Positions 27,979-41,900 of a DNA stretch of 64,000 nucleotides are shown here, piece by piece. The DNA is from Lacrimispora algidixylanolytica (GTDB taxonomy: Bacteria; Bacillota; Clostridia; Lachnospirales; Lachnospiraceae). Below the pieces are notes generated by a model that was not told where the DNA came from, made no database searches, and worked only from the letters and a program-made list of their open reading frames with translations. The stretch lies in NCBI RefSeq assembly GCF_003609635.1, contig NZ_MCIA01000014.1:62001-126000 (forward strand). Direction: 5' to 3'. The position numbers and the translations under genes were made by a program. The stretch's first letter is position 1. Each line of letters begins with the position of its first letter.

Positions 27979-28959
27979 CTATGATTCAAATGGATATTGG
28001 ATTCCCCATTGCTTTCTCAGTTCATCCATGATCTTCATTATGTCAAGGGTTGCCTTATGAGGCATCTGCGGACATTCAGTCCAGCCATTTTTGATAGCCT
28101 GTGCACTGGCTGTGATCTGATATTCATATCCTGAAATCTGCTCTGGCTTTTCATATGACTCAATCAACTTTCGGTCCACGTCGTAAACTTTTATTGTTTC
28201 AAAGTTATTGATATTTTCAATCACCATAAATCCTTTTGTTCCATATATAATTCCCTGACGGTCTGAGAGAACCCGTAAGGAGCTATTTAGCACAGCCATC
28301 TTACCACCTGGATAGCAAAGAGTAATACTGTTTTGTGCGTCAACACCAGTTTCCGTTTTTATCACGCTAGATTGAATATCTGTAACCTCATCGCCAAAAA
28401 TAAGAGAAGCAAAATTAAGAGTATACACACCAACATCAAGAAGAGCACCTCCCGCAAGCTCAGGCTCTATTAGTCTAGGCTTTTTGGAAATCAGATAGCA
28501 GAGATTTGCTGTAAGGGTCATTGGCTCTCCAATCACACCACTACTTAATACTTTTTTAATGGTTTCAACCATAGGCATATAACGTATCCACATAGCTTCA
28601 GTAATTAAAAGATTTTTTTCTTCTGCCAAAGTGATCATTTCTTTTGCTTGCATATAATTAGCAGCAAAAGACTTTTCACAAAGCACATGCTTTCCATTTT
28701 CCAAACATAACTTTGCATTTTTGCAATGTTCCGAATGGGGAGTTGCAATATAGATAAGTTCAATTTCCGGATCTTTTACCATTTCCTCATAAGTTCCATA
28801 AGCCTTTTTAATAGAAAATCGCGCTGCAAACTCCTGTGCTTTTTCAATACTTCTGGAAGCGATGCCAATAAGTTCAACATCAGGCATTTTCACCATCGTA
28901 TCTGCTAAAATTGATGCAATTCCTCCTGCTCCTATAATTCCTATTTTTATTGTTTCCAT
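27979..28959 (-). CDS. Gfo/Idh/MocA family NAD(P)-dependent oxidoreductase
   Basis: 326 residues. The N-terminal Rossmann fold begins IKIGIIGAGGIASILADT (GxGxxA-type dinucleotide loop), then the family motif CEKSFAANYMQAKEMI (the E-K-P/S box) and YIATPHSEHC. The C-terminal half is the usual substrate-binding domain with DVGVYTLNFASLIFG. Substrates of this family are sugars, inositols or bile pigments; this one cannot be assigned. AGGAGG lies nine bases before the ATG at 28959, which decides the start over an upstream in-frame codon at 28995. It seems monocistronic and is divergent from nothing; the sortase gene ends 43 bases upstream. Confidence 0.9.
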   Translation of the reverse strand: METIKIGIIGAGGIASILADTMVKMPDVELIGIASRSIEKAQEFAARFSIKKAYGTYEEMVKDPEIELIYIATPHSEHCKNAKLCLENGKHVLCEKSFAANYMQAKEMITLAEEKNLLITEAMWIRYMPMVETIKKVLSSGVIGEPMTLTANLCYLISKKPRLIEPELAGGALLDVGVYTLNFASLIFGDEVTDIQSSVIKTETGVDAQNSITLCYPGGKMAVLNSSLRVLSDRQGIIYGTKGFMVIENINNFETIKVYDVDRKLIESYEKPEQISGYEYQITASAQAIKNGWTECPQMPHKATLDIMKIMDELRKQWGIQYPFES

Positions 28960-29001
28960 GGTTATTGACCTCCTTGATTTTGTGGTTATTACCAAGTATC
29001 G

Positions 29002-29829
29002 TTAATTTTCAGTATAGCATATTAAGGCGGCCTGTACAATCATTCTCTCTGCTGACCCATGGCAAGTAGATAAGGTGATTAGTGTATCGATGGGGGGCGG
29101 CATGCAAGAAGTCGAATAGATGGATTTTTCTTTCATATTAAGTATAAAATTTTCTTTTTCTTTCTGGCTGCCAAATCCTGTCTCATAACTATTCAGGTCA
29201 TTTTCGTCTGTGATCTGAACCGAATAAATCTCAGCCTGATACCACCGTCCCTTATTATAAATATGAACATTACGATGGTCCTTATAAAATTCCTGGCTCT
29301 TATATTGCTTTAGATCTGCAAACATAGTTCCGTCTTTCATATTATGACCGAATATCACTAAATTACCATCTCCAAGTTGAGTGGCATCTTCCTGTATAAA
29401 AAGGCTGCCACTGGGGTTTTCAGTGCAAAAAAAAGTATGGCTTAAATAGTAGCCAGGATATCGGCTTTTTACCACTGGATAATTAACCGACGTTCCTGGA
29501 ATGGAGATCCATAATAAATAATCCGGATTAATCTCTTTCAGGGACTCTTCTGTTGTTTTGGTATTAACCTTAGGGCTGAGCATATTGGACTGATTATTCC
29601 AAATGCTTTTTTCTAAATTTGTGTATTCTTTTCTGGCGTCTTTATATGTATTTACACGCAAAATCAGTTTCATGGCAAATACCAAAAACATAGTAAGCCA
29701 CAGCGTAAACATGCAGACTTTGAACAGATTTATTGACTTTACAAAGTGCAAAGATGGAGGCAAGGGCTTTCTACTGCGTTTTATATGCTTTTGATTCATA
29801 GAGTGAAATATTGAAATAGTCCTCCTCAT
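29002..29829 (-). CDS. Class B sortase
   Basis: 275 residues. An N-terminal membrane anchor (about 37-58) precedes the sortase beta-barrel. Class B features are visible: FGHNMKDGTMFADLKQY (catalytic His), TLSTCHGS (catalytic Cys, about residue 256) and SAERMIV (catalytic Arg). It cleaves a C-terminal sorting signal and joins the protein to the wall or to another pilin. It lies directly downstream of the giant SpaA/Cna-B gene, which makes that protein the obvious substrate. No clear ribosome site precedes the ATG at 29829; AGGAGG comes just after it, so the start is not certain. Confidence 0.9.
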   Translation of the reverse strand: MRRTISIFHSMNQKHIKRSRKPLPPSLHFVKSINLFKVCMFTLWLTMFLVFAMKLILRVNTYKDARKEYTNLEKSIWNNQSNMLSPKVNTKTTEESLKEINPDYLLWISIPGTSVNYPVVKSRYPGYYLSHTFFCTENPSGSLFIQEDATQLGDGNLVIFGHNMKDGTMFADLKQYKSQEFYKDHRNVHIYNKGRWYQAEIYSVQITDENDLNSYETGFGSQKEKENFILNMKEKSIYSTSCMPPPIDTLITLSTCHGSAERMIVQAALICYTEN

Positions 29830-29878
29830 TTCCTAGTTTTTTTCTATCACTATATTTATTTTCAAGTGCTTTGAAGGA

Positions 29879-29904
29879 GCTATGCTCCCAAAAGGGAACA
29901 TAGC
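29879..29904. other. Intercistronic hairpin between the giant adhesin gene and sortase
   Basis: GCTATGCTCCC (29879-29889), loop AAAA, GGGAACATAGC (29894-29904), one mismatch. There is no T-run on the minus strand, so it looks more like an mRNA-stabilising or processing hairpin than a terminator. Confidence 0.55.
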
Positions 29905-29932
29905 ATTATTTTAATAAAATCTAGAGGTTGTC

Positions 29933-32900
29933 TTACTTCTTACGTCTTTTTTGTTTTCCCTTTTTTAATGTTATCGCTGCCCCTGTTAAACTAATTAACA
30001 TTCCTATTGTCCAGAATGCTAAGGAGGAATCATCTCCGGTTTTCTCTCCTCTTCTCTTTCCCGTCTTCCCGTATATCATATCCAGCCAAGAGGGATTGAA
30101 AGGTGATTTGTGATAGGACGCAGTGATTTTTCCAACCTTTACCGTTTCGTCAGGAGGTACTGTCTGTGGTTGAGTGGGTGGCACCGGCACTGGATGTCCG
30201 TCATCTGTTCCTGGATTCTTTAGGTCAGTCATATATACATCTATTATTTTAACTTCTTTTGGAACAATAATTTCTACAGTCTCAGAAAATTGGTATCCAT
30301 CTGGTGGTTTTATTTCTTTTAGTATGTATGTCTCTCCAGCTTCCAACAGCCCTTCTATTTTAAATTCTTCCGATCCAGAAGTAAAATCTGGGACAATGAT
30401 TTCTCCTTTCTTGTTTATAATTCTTAATATAGCACCTTCCAGCAATTTTCCCTTTGAATCAACCTTACGAATGTTTACTTTTGTCGTGTCATTTGACATC
30501 TCTGCCATTGTGACTTCGTTGTTTCTTTCTACCGTAAATAATACTGGTTTTGCATAGGAATATCCTTTTTGAGGCTTTTCTTCGCAGAAGTAATAGGGCT
30601 CTCCTGCTGCCAGCTTTCCAATTATATGGTGAGGCGCCTCTGTAGAGATCCATTTTTCTACAATTATGCCGTTCTTATCTCTCACACTCATGAGATTTCC
30701 GGGGAGTTCTTGATTGTCTGATACAGATTTCTTAGATAACACGACGTGGGTTTCATAGTTCGTCATAATAACCTCATCAGGACTTCCGTCCAAGCTTACT
30801 AGAAACGAAACATCTTCTCCAAAGGAATATCCTTTTGCCGGAGATACTTCATGGAGCAAGTAGCGTTTTCCAGGCATTAATTGACCTTTTATCTCTTTTA
30901 TATCCTTTGTGGTTGAGAAAATCAGATCTTCACCTTTTTTTAAACCACTGGAATCTTTAATGGCTTTTGTGGGTGACTTGTCTTCATTTAGTATTTGAAG
31001 AACGTTGCCTGGTAGCAAAATCTCTGCTTCTGATGGTGTACTTTCAATTAATTTATCTGCTATTTTCTTTATGTAAACTTTAGTTTGCTTATCTTTCATT
31101 GTAACTACTAGGTTTTCTGCTTTCTTTGGAACAGTAAACTCTTTACTTTGACTGTAGGAATATCCAGCGGGAGGTTCATCTTCTATCAGTTGATATGTTT
31201 TTCCTGCAATAAGGACCCCTTTTAGCAAGTACGGCTTTCCTTCTGATGTAAATGATTTTATAAGATTTCCAGTGCCCTTTTCACGAATGGAAAAGCATCC
31301 ACCGGGTAATATCTCACCCGTTTCTTCATCTATTTTCTGAATATACACCTCCGTTTTTTTATCTTCCATTATTATGGTCTCTGAAATACCAGTTGTATCT
31401 GCGGTAAAAATAATATCGTTCTCATAGGCATAACCTTCAGGAGAAATGTCCTCACGTACAATATATTGATTGCCAGGGTTAATTAGGTGAAACGGAATAC
31501 TTATTGCTTTTAATTCCTTCCTGGTAAATTCGTATATTACACTGTCATTTATTGCATCAATAAGACTGTAGTGTCCACCAGTAATTAATCCTCCAGTATC
31601 TCTGTCTACCTTTAGGAAGTTTAGATTAACCGGACGATCTTCCACATCCAGATTGTCAATCATACCAAGATTGTTGATTGCAAATCGGTAGATACCGCTT
31701 GTGATTCTACTTCCATCACTATATACCGTTGTCTCTTTCAGACTATAGTTTTCTCCGGTCTTCAAAATATCGCGAATGGTGTTGTCATCCCTATTATTCT
31801 TAAATACTGCACTTTGAAGATCTTTTGTTACTTGTCCTTTTATAATATTATTCTGGGGTTGACCATTTATATCAGGTACAATGTCGTATCCAGATGCGGG
31901 TTCTTGAGTAATTTCATACTGAGTGCCATAAGGTAGTCCTGGTAGAGTCAAATACTCATTGCCTTTAAGAGTAATACTTCCTTCTCCTTTTATACGCCCT
32001 TTGACAGATCCACTATAAGCCTGATACCCACTTAATAATACCTGTGACGGATCAATTAGCTTTATATGATAGGTGAATTCATCTGCCTGGTTCTTACCCA
32101 TTCCAGTCAATTTGTTCACTAATGTAATTGATCCAGGGGGAGCAATCACGTTGGTAAGGGTAGTTTGATTTTTTATTTCTTTGGCAGTTGTATTAAAATG
32201 TACCGTTGCCTGTTTTCCTTCCTCTCCATCTACCACCACTACCAGATCAACAGTTCCCTTTTCATGAGGTGGAACTTCTGATATGTTCCAGGTGATGATG
32301 TTGTTTAATTCACTTCCATGTTTGCTAGAACGCAGGTATTCCAAATTATCACCGAGCACTGCCTTTATGGAAATGTCAGTCGGTTGGTTGTAGGAGTTCT
32401 CGTAAGAAATGCTGTATCTAATAACATTTCCATTTTTAACTGCACTATGATTTGCTCCAATGTCACTAGTAACCTGGGCGATTGGAATCTCTTTTATTAA
32501 TGGATTATAAATGGTATGATCATAGTTATTTTCATTTATGATCCAGCTTGAAAGAATGTTTCCATTAAAATCTGTCAGCTCCTGTTTGGTTTGTAAATAC
32601 GTTCTGGTTGGAAGGTTATAGTTTCTGCTCTCATTTAAATAAATCCGTTTCGTTTCCTTATTTGTCTTCAACGTTCTTCCATCAGAATATTTGGTATACT
32701 CTGTAATCTCATATAAATGACCATCTTCAATCCCGTTTTTCTCTGATAAAGTTTGATTGCCGCTTGTTCCTATTATACTTGGTAATTCTGTTCCACTATC
32801 AAGGTCCTTTAATGCGGTATAAACTTTTACGGGTACCCGGCCAGTTATTGTAAGTGCTTGGATGGATCCATTGCTTTGTGCCAATTTGATAACATTAAAA

Positions 32901-35900
32901 TCATTTGAAATATTTTGGATTCCTGTCCCAGACTTGTTCATGGTGAAGATTATTGGGTTTGATGTTGTATATCCAGTTGGTGCTTTTGTTTCCTCAAGGA
33001 TGTAAACTTGACCCGCAGACAGTTTTTTAGATAGAGTGAATCCATTTTGACCGGATATGGTCATTTCAATCGGTTCTCCCACTTTTTGATATGTACCATC
33101 AACTACGGTAGCTTTATAAACTGCTATTTCAGCACCTTCTAATGCTAGGCCTGTATTAAAATTGGTCTTTTTTATGATGATATTTGTTGGGTCGTTAATT
33201 ACGCTTTGGGTATCAATTACTATCTTCTCGCTTTGGGTTTTATCAAATTGAAATGTTCTAATTCCTCCTTTGATTTGGTATAGGTCAGGTGGGGATACTT
33301 CTTCTATTGTATAGGTATAGGGTTTTATAGTTCCGTTTGCCAGCACAATTCCTACAGGGAGATCTTTTAAAACTGCACTTCCTTCTTTGTCGGTCGCCAT
33401 GTGCCAGAAAGCTCCTGTATTGGTGTTTGTTACTTTAAATCGGGCATTTTCTAAGCCCTCCGTGGTGTCAGAAGCTTTTTTATTAATTTCCAACGCTCCA
33501 ACGGTTGGAATATTTGTTATTTTGTAAACTGGATTTTTTTCTGTCTCTACTTCTATTTTCAGAGGATCTGCTTTTTGCATATAAGCTGGTGGAGTGATTT
33601 CTACGATGTAATAGGTTCCGTATGCTATCTTGCTGATCTGGTGAGGTTTTAGATCTCCCACTTGAAATCCTTCGATGATCTTGTTGTTGAATTGATCCTC
33701 TTTGGTATAACGTCCGTCAGATCCGGAAAACCAGGTCTCTATAAGGTGCACTTGATCTTTTAGCAAGCTTCCATCCTCCGAAGCTATGTATAAGGCAAGT
33801 TCTGCTCCTTCCGCTGCATACTGATTGGTTCCATCTGTTACCACCTTCAAAACATTGATAAATTTCTCTACATTCTGTAAGCTAAATCGCTGTACGGCTC
33901 CTGTTTCTGTTAGGGTAATTGCTTTTGGATCAGCTGGTTCGAATCCGTCTGGGACTTTTTCTTCCACCAGGACATAGGCTCCAATTTTCTTTCCATCCTT
34001 TTCTGCGTTTAGAGGCAGATAATCGAAACGGTGCATTCCCTCTAAGGTATCATAGGATTTTATTGCGTTATGTTCCTTATAGTTGAACTGGTATTCAAAG
34101 ATCAAAGGCAGTTTTCCGTCAGAATCTAAGGCACCATTTGTCACATTACGATAGCTGGTAATTCGGATTGTCGCCCCGTTATCGGTAGTCCAAGTTTGAG
34201 TCGTGTTTTCTCCCTTTCCGGTTAATATGCTACTTGCCCGTTCTGCGCTCCGTTTTCCGTTTCTGGTGTACCAGGTAAGATAGGTAAGACCTTCTCCCTT
34301 TTCCCTGTATGAGGCTTCAAAATCGGTGAGGAAACTGGATTTGTTGTCTGTAAAGCCCAGGAAGCCTTTTATGCGGTCTGCAAATTTTGTGCTCTTTTGT
34401 GTCAGATCTGTGTAATCGCTCAGATTGTCCGTAGTCCAGTCCCCTACTTTTTTTGTTGGATCGTACTGTGGTTTTCCTCCTTCCATCAAAATGGTTCCGT
34501 CTTGATCTGTCTTAGCTTCGTAAAGAGCCAGCCCTGCAGGGTGATCATTTGGTAGTAGAGATTTATCTCCCTTACTGTCTATGTAGTATTTATAGATTTC
34601 CAACTTTGTGTGATCATTGGTCAGATCAATGGTTTGAACATCACCGGCGGGCTTTACAGTAACCTCTTTTGATGTTCTTACATATCCGCCTGCTGCTTCG
34701 CTCTCTTCCAAAATGTAATCTCCAGCCGGAATACCTTCCAAGTACTTGGCCTTTCCATCTGAGATCCAGTCGGCTACGATTCGTACCGGAGCGTTGTCTG
34801 CCGTATTCTCTGTGGTCCATTCTGCCGGTTTGTCTTCCGCTTTTACTAGGTAATAACCTTTTGGATAGGCGTTGCTGTCCGTAGTGAAGACCCTCTTGGC
34901 CTTGTAAAGCAACAGATGCGCCCCAGTAATCTGTTTGTAACTGTAAGCACCTTTTGGCTCTGTCACCACTGCGTGCCCCGCTTCAACGGGTACAAGGTTC
35001 CCCTGGGGGTCTGTCCCTTGATGATAGTCACTGACAGCATCCCCCGCACCATCGGGTATGACCGGAATTCGGTACTGGCTGGCGGCATCCGTCTTTGTGA
35101 TTTCTACCTTGATCTTTGAATCTTCCAAACTGGCTGTCTGTACCTCTTTGCTTTCCTTCACCGTGATTCCTTGGGGAAGCCCTTTTTGATAACCAGAAGG
35201 GGCCTTTAGCTCTTCCATAATATACTTCCCTGGGATAACACGTTTTAACATGTCCGCTTGTCCCACTGTCATATCCGATTGGAACGGATTGTTCGGATAT
35301 TTTTCTCCAGTAAACCAGGTGTTTTCCATTACCCAGGCTTCGCCCTGACGATGGTATAGCTTTGGATCGTCTGTGATATTTTCCTCCGCACCTATGGAGT
35401 CTCTTTCTGATTTATTATTGATCCGATAAGCTACCTTATTGAATGCATCTAAGTGATCATCGTATTTATAGCGCACGTAATCCCCATCAATATCATAGAT
35501 AGGATCTCCCTTTTTATAGGTTTCGTTGGACTTCTGATAATACTCTGGTAGGCCATGACCATTTAATACGGGATTCATGCTCTTTTGAAAGGTTTTCCCC
35601 TGGTACGTTCCAGTGGTATACTCCTGGTCTGTGTCTGCATTCACCGTAGCAATCCGGAAGGTTTTAATCTTTTCCCTGGCTATGATGGCCCCGGTCTTAT
35701 TCTTTGATAGCTTTATCGGCCATACAAGAAGCTTGTCTCCCTCTTTGGCAGAGTCTGCCCCGATACTCCGGGTAAAGGCCATACCGGTGGTAGGATTAAC
35801 AAATGCATCCCGGTTTCCTTCTTCATCTATGTGATAAAGCATTGTACCGGAAGGAAGTGTCAGGCGCTTATCTGCCTTTGTATAGAGAACTTTACTTAAA

Positions 35901-38900
35901 TCTCCTTCGGTCAGTTCAAAGACTGGCTTCCCGGCCTTTAACACAAAGATGGATTCCCGGTTTTTTACAGATACCTTATTGCTGTTTCTGTCATAGCCGT
36001 AGACTGCTCCATTGGGTCTAGTCTCTGTAACCGTAAGATCTGCCAGAGAATAAAAGAGAATGTCAGTATCCTCCCGGTCAATGGTCTGATACGTCCAGGT
36101 ACCTTCCCCGGTTCCTCCGGACAAGCTTCCTTCCTGATCCTGTTTGTTAATAAATTCTACCGTATCTCCAGCGTATCCTTTTTTCACTCTCATGGACTGA
36201 ACGTTATTGTTCCGGTCCCTCATCACTTCCACGCCGTCATATCCGTAATCGCCACTGTCTCCGTTTTCTTTGATCTCAATGGCATCGTAAAGCGCCATCT
36301 TTGCTCCGGCTGCGTAACGGTTTTTATCGTCAGCGGTGTCCAATGGTCTTGAGACCAGGCCATATCCGGCAAACACGCCATTGAAGTAAACTGGCTCCAC
36401 ATCTTCTCCTGCTTCTTTTCTAGCAAGAAGTGCTTCTAAGGTTCCTTTGAACCAGCCATATCCTAAGTACGTTCCGTTTTTATAGCCAAATTCTAAATTC
36501 TCCGTTCCATATCTCTGCTTTAATTCCAGCTCTGTTCCTTCCACTCTGGTTTCTGTTTGGTAGGTGACGGTTTGCGCAGAATCTTTAATTTTAGATACTT
36601 CTAAGCGGATTGGCGTATTTCCAACATAGACCCTTGCGGTATCTTCCTTTAAATCTTTATTCTCATAAATGGCTGCGGCCACTCTCTCATTACGGTTACC
36701 AGCTAGGTAATAGGTGGTCTGATCGGAATAGATCTCAATGGCTACTGGCTTTGTTCTCACATAACCAGCCGGAGGCTTGACTTCACATAAGACATAGGTT
36801 CCTGCTCCGAGTGGCTCTGGTGTAACAAGATATCCGGTGTTTTGATCCTGATTCCCTGTTCTTGTGTTATCCTCTTCCTTGGCCTGAAGACCGTCCCTTA
36901 TGGTGGTAAATGCTACAAACTGTCCGGTTCTTCGTCCTTCCTGATCGGAAAGAATCACTTGCTTTGCTTCCTCACAGATAGGAGTCCCTGCCGGGACGAT
37001 TCCTGTCCATAGAACCTGATCCGCTTCCCCTTGTAGATTATCAACTTTACTAATTTTTTCCGCTCCCATGGCTTCTAAAAACTCCTTAGAGCCTTTGATT
37101 TTGGTATCTGTTTCATAGAACTTTACCAGACCATCCATGGTTTCTCCGTCTTCTCTGGAAGCGGCATACAGGGCAAAAATAGCCCCATCATGCAAGATGT
37201 TTTCTCCAGTTTCTGGATCTAGCTTTTCGACTCTTAACCGGCTCTTATAAAAGGTGTTTGTAAACTTCCGGTATCCATACCCTTTATAGCTGGAGGCACC
37301 ATTCTGATTCTGATTGGTATCCGTCTGCTCATTCGCTGGTTCTGTCACAGACCAGGGGACTAACATGGAAGCATACTTGCCATCATAGGCGGTCTGCATT
37401 CCCTCCATGGCCGTTACGTGATCCCGATAGGCCACTCCACCATTTGATGGAAAGGCAACCTGGTCATAGATTTGTTTGTCCTCTGAAATAGAGCCATAAC
37501 GATAGATTTTCTCTACGCCATTGGTCTCATAAGTGGAACCGTTTGGCGTTGTCTTTCCAGTGTTTCCATCGTCTGCCAGGTAATGGCTGCTAGGGCTACC
37601 TCCGGCTTCTTTGGGGTGAATCATGGTGTTATAGTAATCCTTTCCTGGATCATTTTTTTCCTGGGTGATGGTAAAATGCCCTTTCCCGGATGGATCTCCA
37701 GGAGCAGAGCCAGAAATTGCCTGAAGGTCCAACCCATAAGGATAAATCTCATAATCTCCTAACCGGCTGTGTGACCGGATCACATATTTACGCTTATCCT
37801 CTCCATTCTCTCCCGGCCATTCCTCATTGAAACGGATGTGGTATTTGGAAGAAAGCTGAGAAGCGGTATCTGCCACACTGTAACGATAATAGTTGGCCAG
37901 CTCCTCCGGTGTTTTGTCTGATCCGGATTTCCCACCTTCGTATACGGCTGGAAGCTCAATCTCCTTTGGAACATCTGTCTTATAATGCTTGTTGAAAAGA
38001 TCCCCTAACTCCTTGTTAAAGGGCTGCTGTTCTACTGCCACGTAGGTTCCGTAGGGGAGATATTCTGATACGCCATAACAATACTTTGCCTCTCCATCTT
38101 CCTGGTCAGCGCTTAGGGTTGTCGTATCCTTATCTTTTCCTCCCTCTACTTCACTGTCCCAGTGAATGGAATAGATTTCATCAAGGTCATAGCTGAAGAA
38201 CGGTTTTAAATAGTTCTCTGCTTTCTTAATGGCTTCGGACAGAGCCTTATCATAAATCTCATCCGGATATTTCTCCGATCCTGGAGCTCCCTCTGTTTCT
38301 CCGGCCGGATTCTTTTTTACCAGCTTTGCCACTTCATCGTCTAAGTACCAGGTAATAGCAAACTGGCGAACATGATCCGAACGCTGGGAGTTGCTTTCTG
38401 CGTCTCCTGATGTATTGATGTTATTTCTCATGTTCAAATTGTTATGAATGGCCGGGTATTCCTTCTCTCCTCCTTCTGTTCCGAATAGGAGTTGTTTGAT
38501 CCAGGCAAATGGTTTGAATGACGTGCTGCCATTGTCTGTCCGGTCCCATTTATCTTCATTGGCTACTTTTATTCCTTCAAAAAACTTCTCATAATTGTAA
38601 CCGCTGATTTCCCGGTCGTTTCCTGCTTCATCCTTAACCTTCTGCAAGCCTTTTTCTAAAATAGCTGTATATCCTGGATTTTGATCTGCATTGATATAAT
38701 TATTTGTGTAACTAAAAAGTTCAGGATTGGCGATTGCTGCCTTGTTAGAGTCCTTTTTAAGCGGATCGGTCTCATGGTCTACGTTGGTGTATAGCTTTTG
38801 TGCTATTTCTGGGAATGAATCCCGATAAGACTTAATATCCACGGTATTTCCATTCCGATCTTGCCAGAGAATGCTTCCATCCTCTGTCCAGTAAAGCCGT

Positions 38901-41900
38901 TCTAAGTTGGATTTTAAATAGGCTTTAAACCGGAAGTTCTTCTTATATGCTGCGTTGTTTTCTGTTCCACCGCCCTCTTTGGTATACTTATCCGTTCCTC
39001 CAGCGTTTGCATAAGTATTATCTTCATAGGTTCCATCCGCTTGAACTGATATATCCTTTGTTATCTTTACCTTCTGCATAATGGCCCGTCCTTGTAAGGA
39101 AACGGGGGCTTGTCTGGTCCCGCCGTCAGAATCAATCCGGGTCCGGTCATAGCGAAGCGTCACTGATTCAATGTAGCTTCCAGCACTGGCCATCTTTGAC
39201 GTGACAGAAATGTTAACATAGTACGCTGCATATTCCTCTGAGGTTATATAGGTCCCTTCTACCAGCTCTGTATTATATTTGATCCGGTACTCTTTTGTTT
39301 CGGTCTCATCACTTCCAGATGCTTCTATGGTATATCCCGTTCCGTCATATATGGCAGTTACAGGTGTGTCTACGTCCTTTAATTCATAGCCCGGTGCTAC
39401 TTGGATCTCTCCCTCTACCATGACCTTTTTAATACTTCCGTCATTGTTTCGGATCGGTTCTCCTTGGTTGTAGGTCCAGTAAGTGCGCTCCGGGCTTTTC
39501 TGCAACGTGATTGTGTTTAGATCTTCTGGGAAAATAGCCTGTTTCTTTGAAAGTTCTCCGGCTTTTACCTTAGCAAAGGTAAGAAAGCCGTTACTATTTT
39601 CCTTATAATCCTCTAGCTGATCAACGGTGTAGGAAAGATATACATATCCAGAAATTTCAGCTCCCTTGATCTTGTAAATAATTGGTTGTTTGACAAAGAC
39701 TATTTTTCTGGCTTCATCGTAAATACCGGAAGAGATCGAAGTGCCTACCCGGTAGGAATAACGGATCACTGCATTTCCATCGGTGATTTCCTGAATGCGT
39801 AAGCAATTAAAAACGGAAAGTCCAGCTTCCTCCATGCCTTCATATAGGCTTTTCGCCTGTTCCTCAAAGGTTTCCCCCTCCACAGGGACTAACATCCAGG
39901 GCGCTCCCTCATCTGGTTCCTTAAAGGAAGCTTTCTTTAATGCTGCATTGGCATCATCCATTAAGTCTTCTGTGTTTTTCTTATCTTCAAAGGTAGGAAT
40001 GGTATAGCGCAAAGCATTGTCCGGACGAACTGCAGTGTAATCATATTCCGGATCGGATACCTGGCTTACCACAACGCTCTCTCCATTTGGTAGAGAAATG
40101 GTATCCCCTGCCTTTGCAGCCACGCTTTGGCCGTTTATAATGACCTTGGCTCCTGCTTCTTCTGCCAGGGCAGTTTCTTCTCTTGATACATACTCCGTAT
40201 GGCTTCCCTTTGGATCTTCTACAATCTGGCTTCTTGTTTCATAAAAGGAAGCTCCTGCCGGGATTCCCTGGGCATAGATCTGATATCCATTGGTGGTACC
40301 ACTGCTTTTTATGGTAAAAGAATTGCTTTTCTTTAAGCGGTCCACCTCTAGGCTTCCTGCCGTAACCGTTCCCACTGCCGATGGATTTCCTCCAGCTTCA
40401 AAAGCTTCCCGGTTTGTGAGAGATGCATCCTTTCCATAAACGGAAAGTTCATACCCCTCCGAGCGGGCTAGTTCTTTAATGTAATACTGGGTTCCGTCTG
40501 CACCGACTAAAAGTGGCCGGCCAATCCAGGCATTTCCATTTAGAGCCTCATTGTTTTCAATGGGGTAGAAATGACTTCCTTCTCCGGTCCCGTCCCGTCC
40601 CTGGTTGGAAGAAAGCTTTTGATATCCGGAAGAAGTCTCATTTCGGCTATCTGTCATGGAAATATTGCTTCCACGGGAGGTATGGCCTTCAAACCGCTCC
40701 ATATCTGCTTCTTTATTAATAGCTTTTCCCATAGAGGTATAGAGATTTGTGGGGGCATGATCTGCAAACCCACCTTGTGATTTTTCAATGACTCCCGTTT
40801 GATAGTTAAAGGTATAGCCAGGGGTCTGGGTAATGGTTAAAAAACTGGCATCTCCGTTCCGGTCTGTCGTTGCTACGGAAACTAAGTTATCCTTTTGAAA
40901 GACAACTCCGGAATGTCCGTCAGGATGGGAAATATCCGTGGCTGCAAACAGCCCATAAACGGCTCCCTCCATGCTGCCATCTCCCTGAGTATCTCCGTAA
41001 GCGTTGTAGTTACCAGTTTCCCCATTCTTTAGATCCATGTCTTTTTTATTGATATGGATATCGCCCTCCACCCGTTGATCGTAAACGATAAAAGTCCAGT
41101 CAACGATAGAAGAATCTGGTGGAGAGATCCGGCTGGTCTCCGTGGATTCTGGAAGTGAAGATAACGAGGAGCTTCCTCCAGAACCCTTTTTCTTACCGGT
41201 AAGTTTAAATAGAGAGTTTGTTTTATCCACTACCATTCGAAGGCTTGATGTAATGTTCGCCTTGATGTATTCAAAAAAGCCAGTGAAGGAGATTCCACCG
41301 TTAATAGCATCTGCTTGGGATAAAGTGGCCTTTTTTTTCTTGACTGGTTGGGGAAGTTCCACAGGAAGTGTTTCCGGTATCGTCTCTGCCAGCGTTTCCA
41401 CTTGGGACTCCTGAGTCTCTTCTACCCATTGTACCGTTGTTTCCTCCGGTACATCTGCTTTCGTTTCTGCTTCTGCTCTAATTTCTGTTTCTGCTTCCGT
41501 TGTAGCTTCCGTTGATTCTGATATTGCTTCTTTTGTTTCTTCCGCTTCTGTTTCCGTTTGACTCTCAGTTTCGGTTTCTAGCTGTGTTTCTGCTTCCGTT
41601 TGTTCCATTGTTTCATTATCTGAAGAGGTTTCTACCTCTGTATCAATTTCCGTCTCTTCTTCATGGTGAGATACAATGAACTCCTTTTCGTCAACCAGAT
41701 CTACTTGTTCTACGGCACCAAAGCCCATTAGTAAATCTTGTCTGGAGGTGAAATCATTTTGCTGAATGAAGGAAGTATCAAAAGAATTGGATTCTGATTC
41801 CAAATCTGATCCTTCCTCCATGCTTCCAGAGCGAAAACCAGAGGAACTATAATTCTTATACTCACTGGAGGAAACGGTTCTCCATTCCACCGGGATATCA

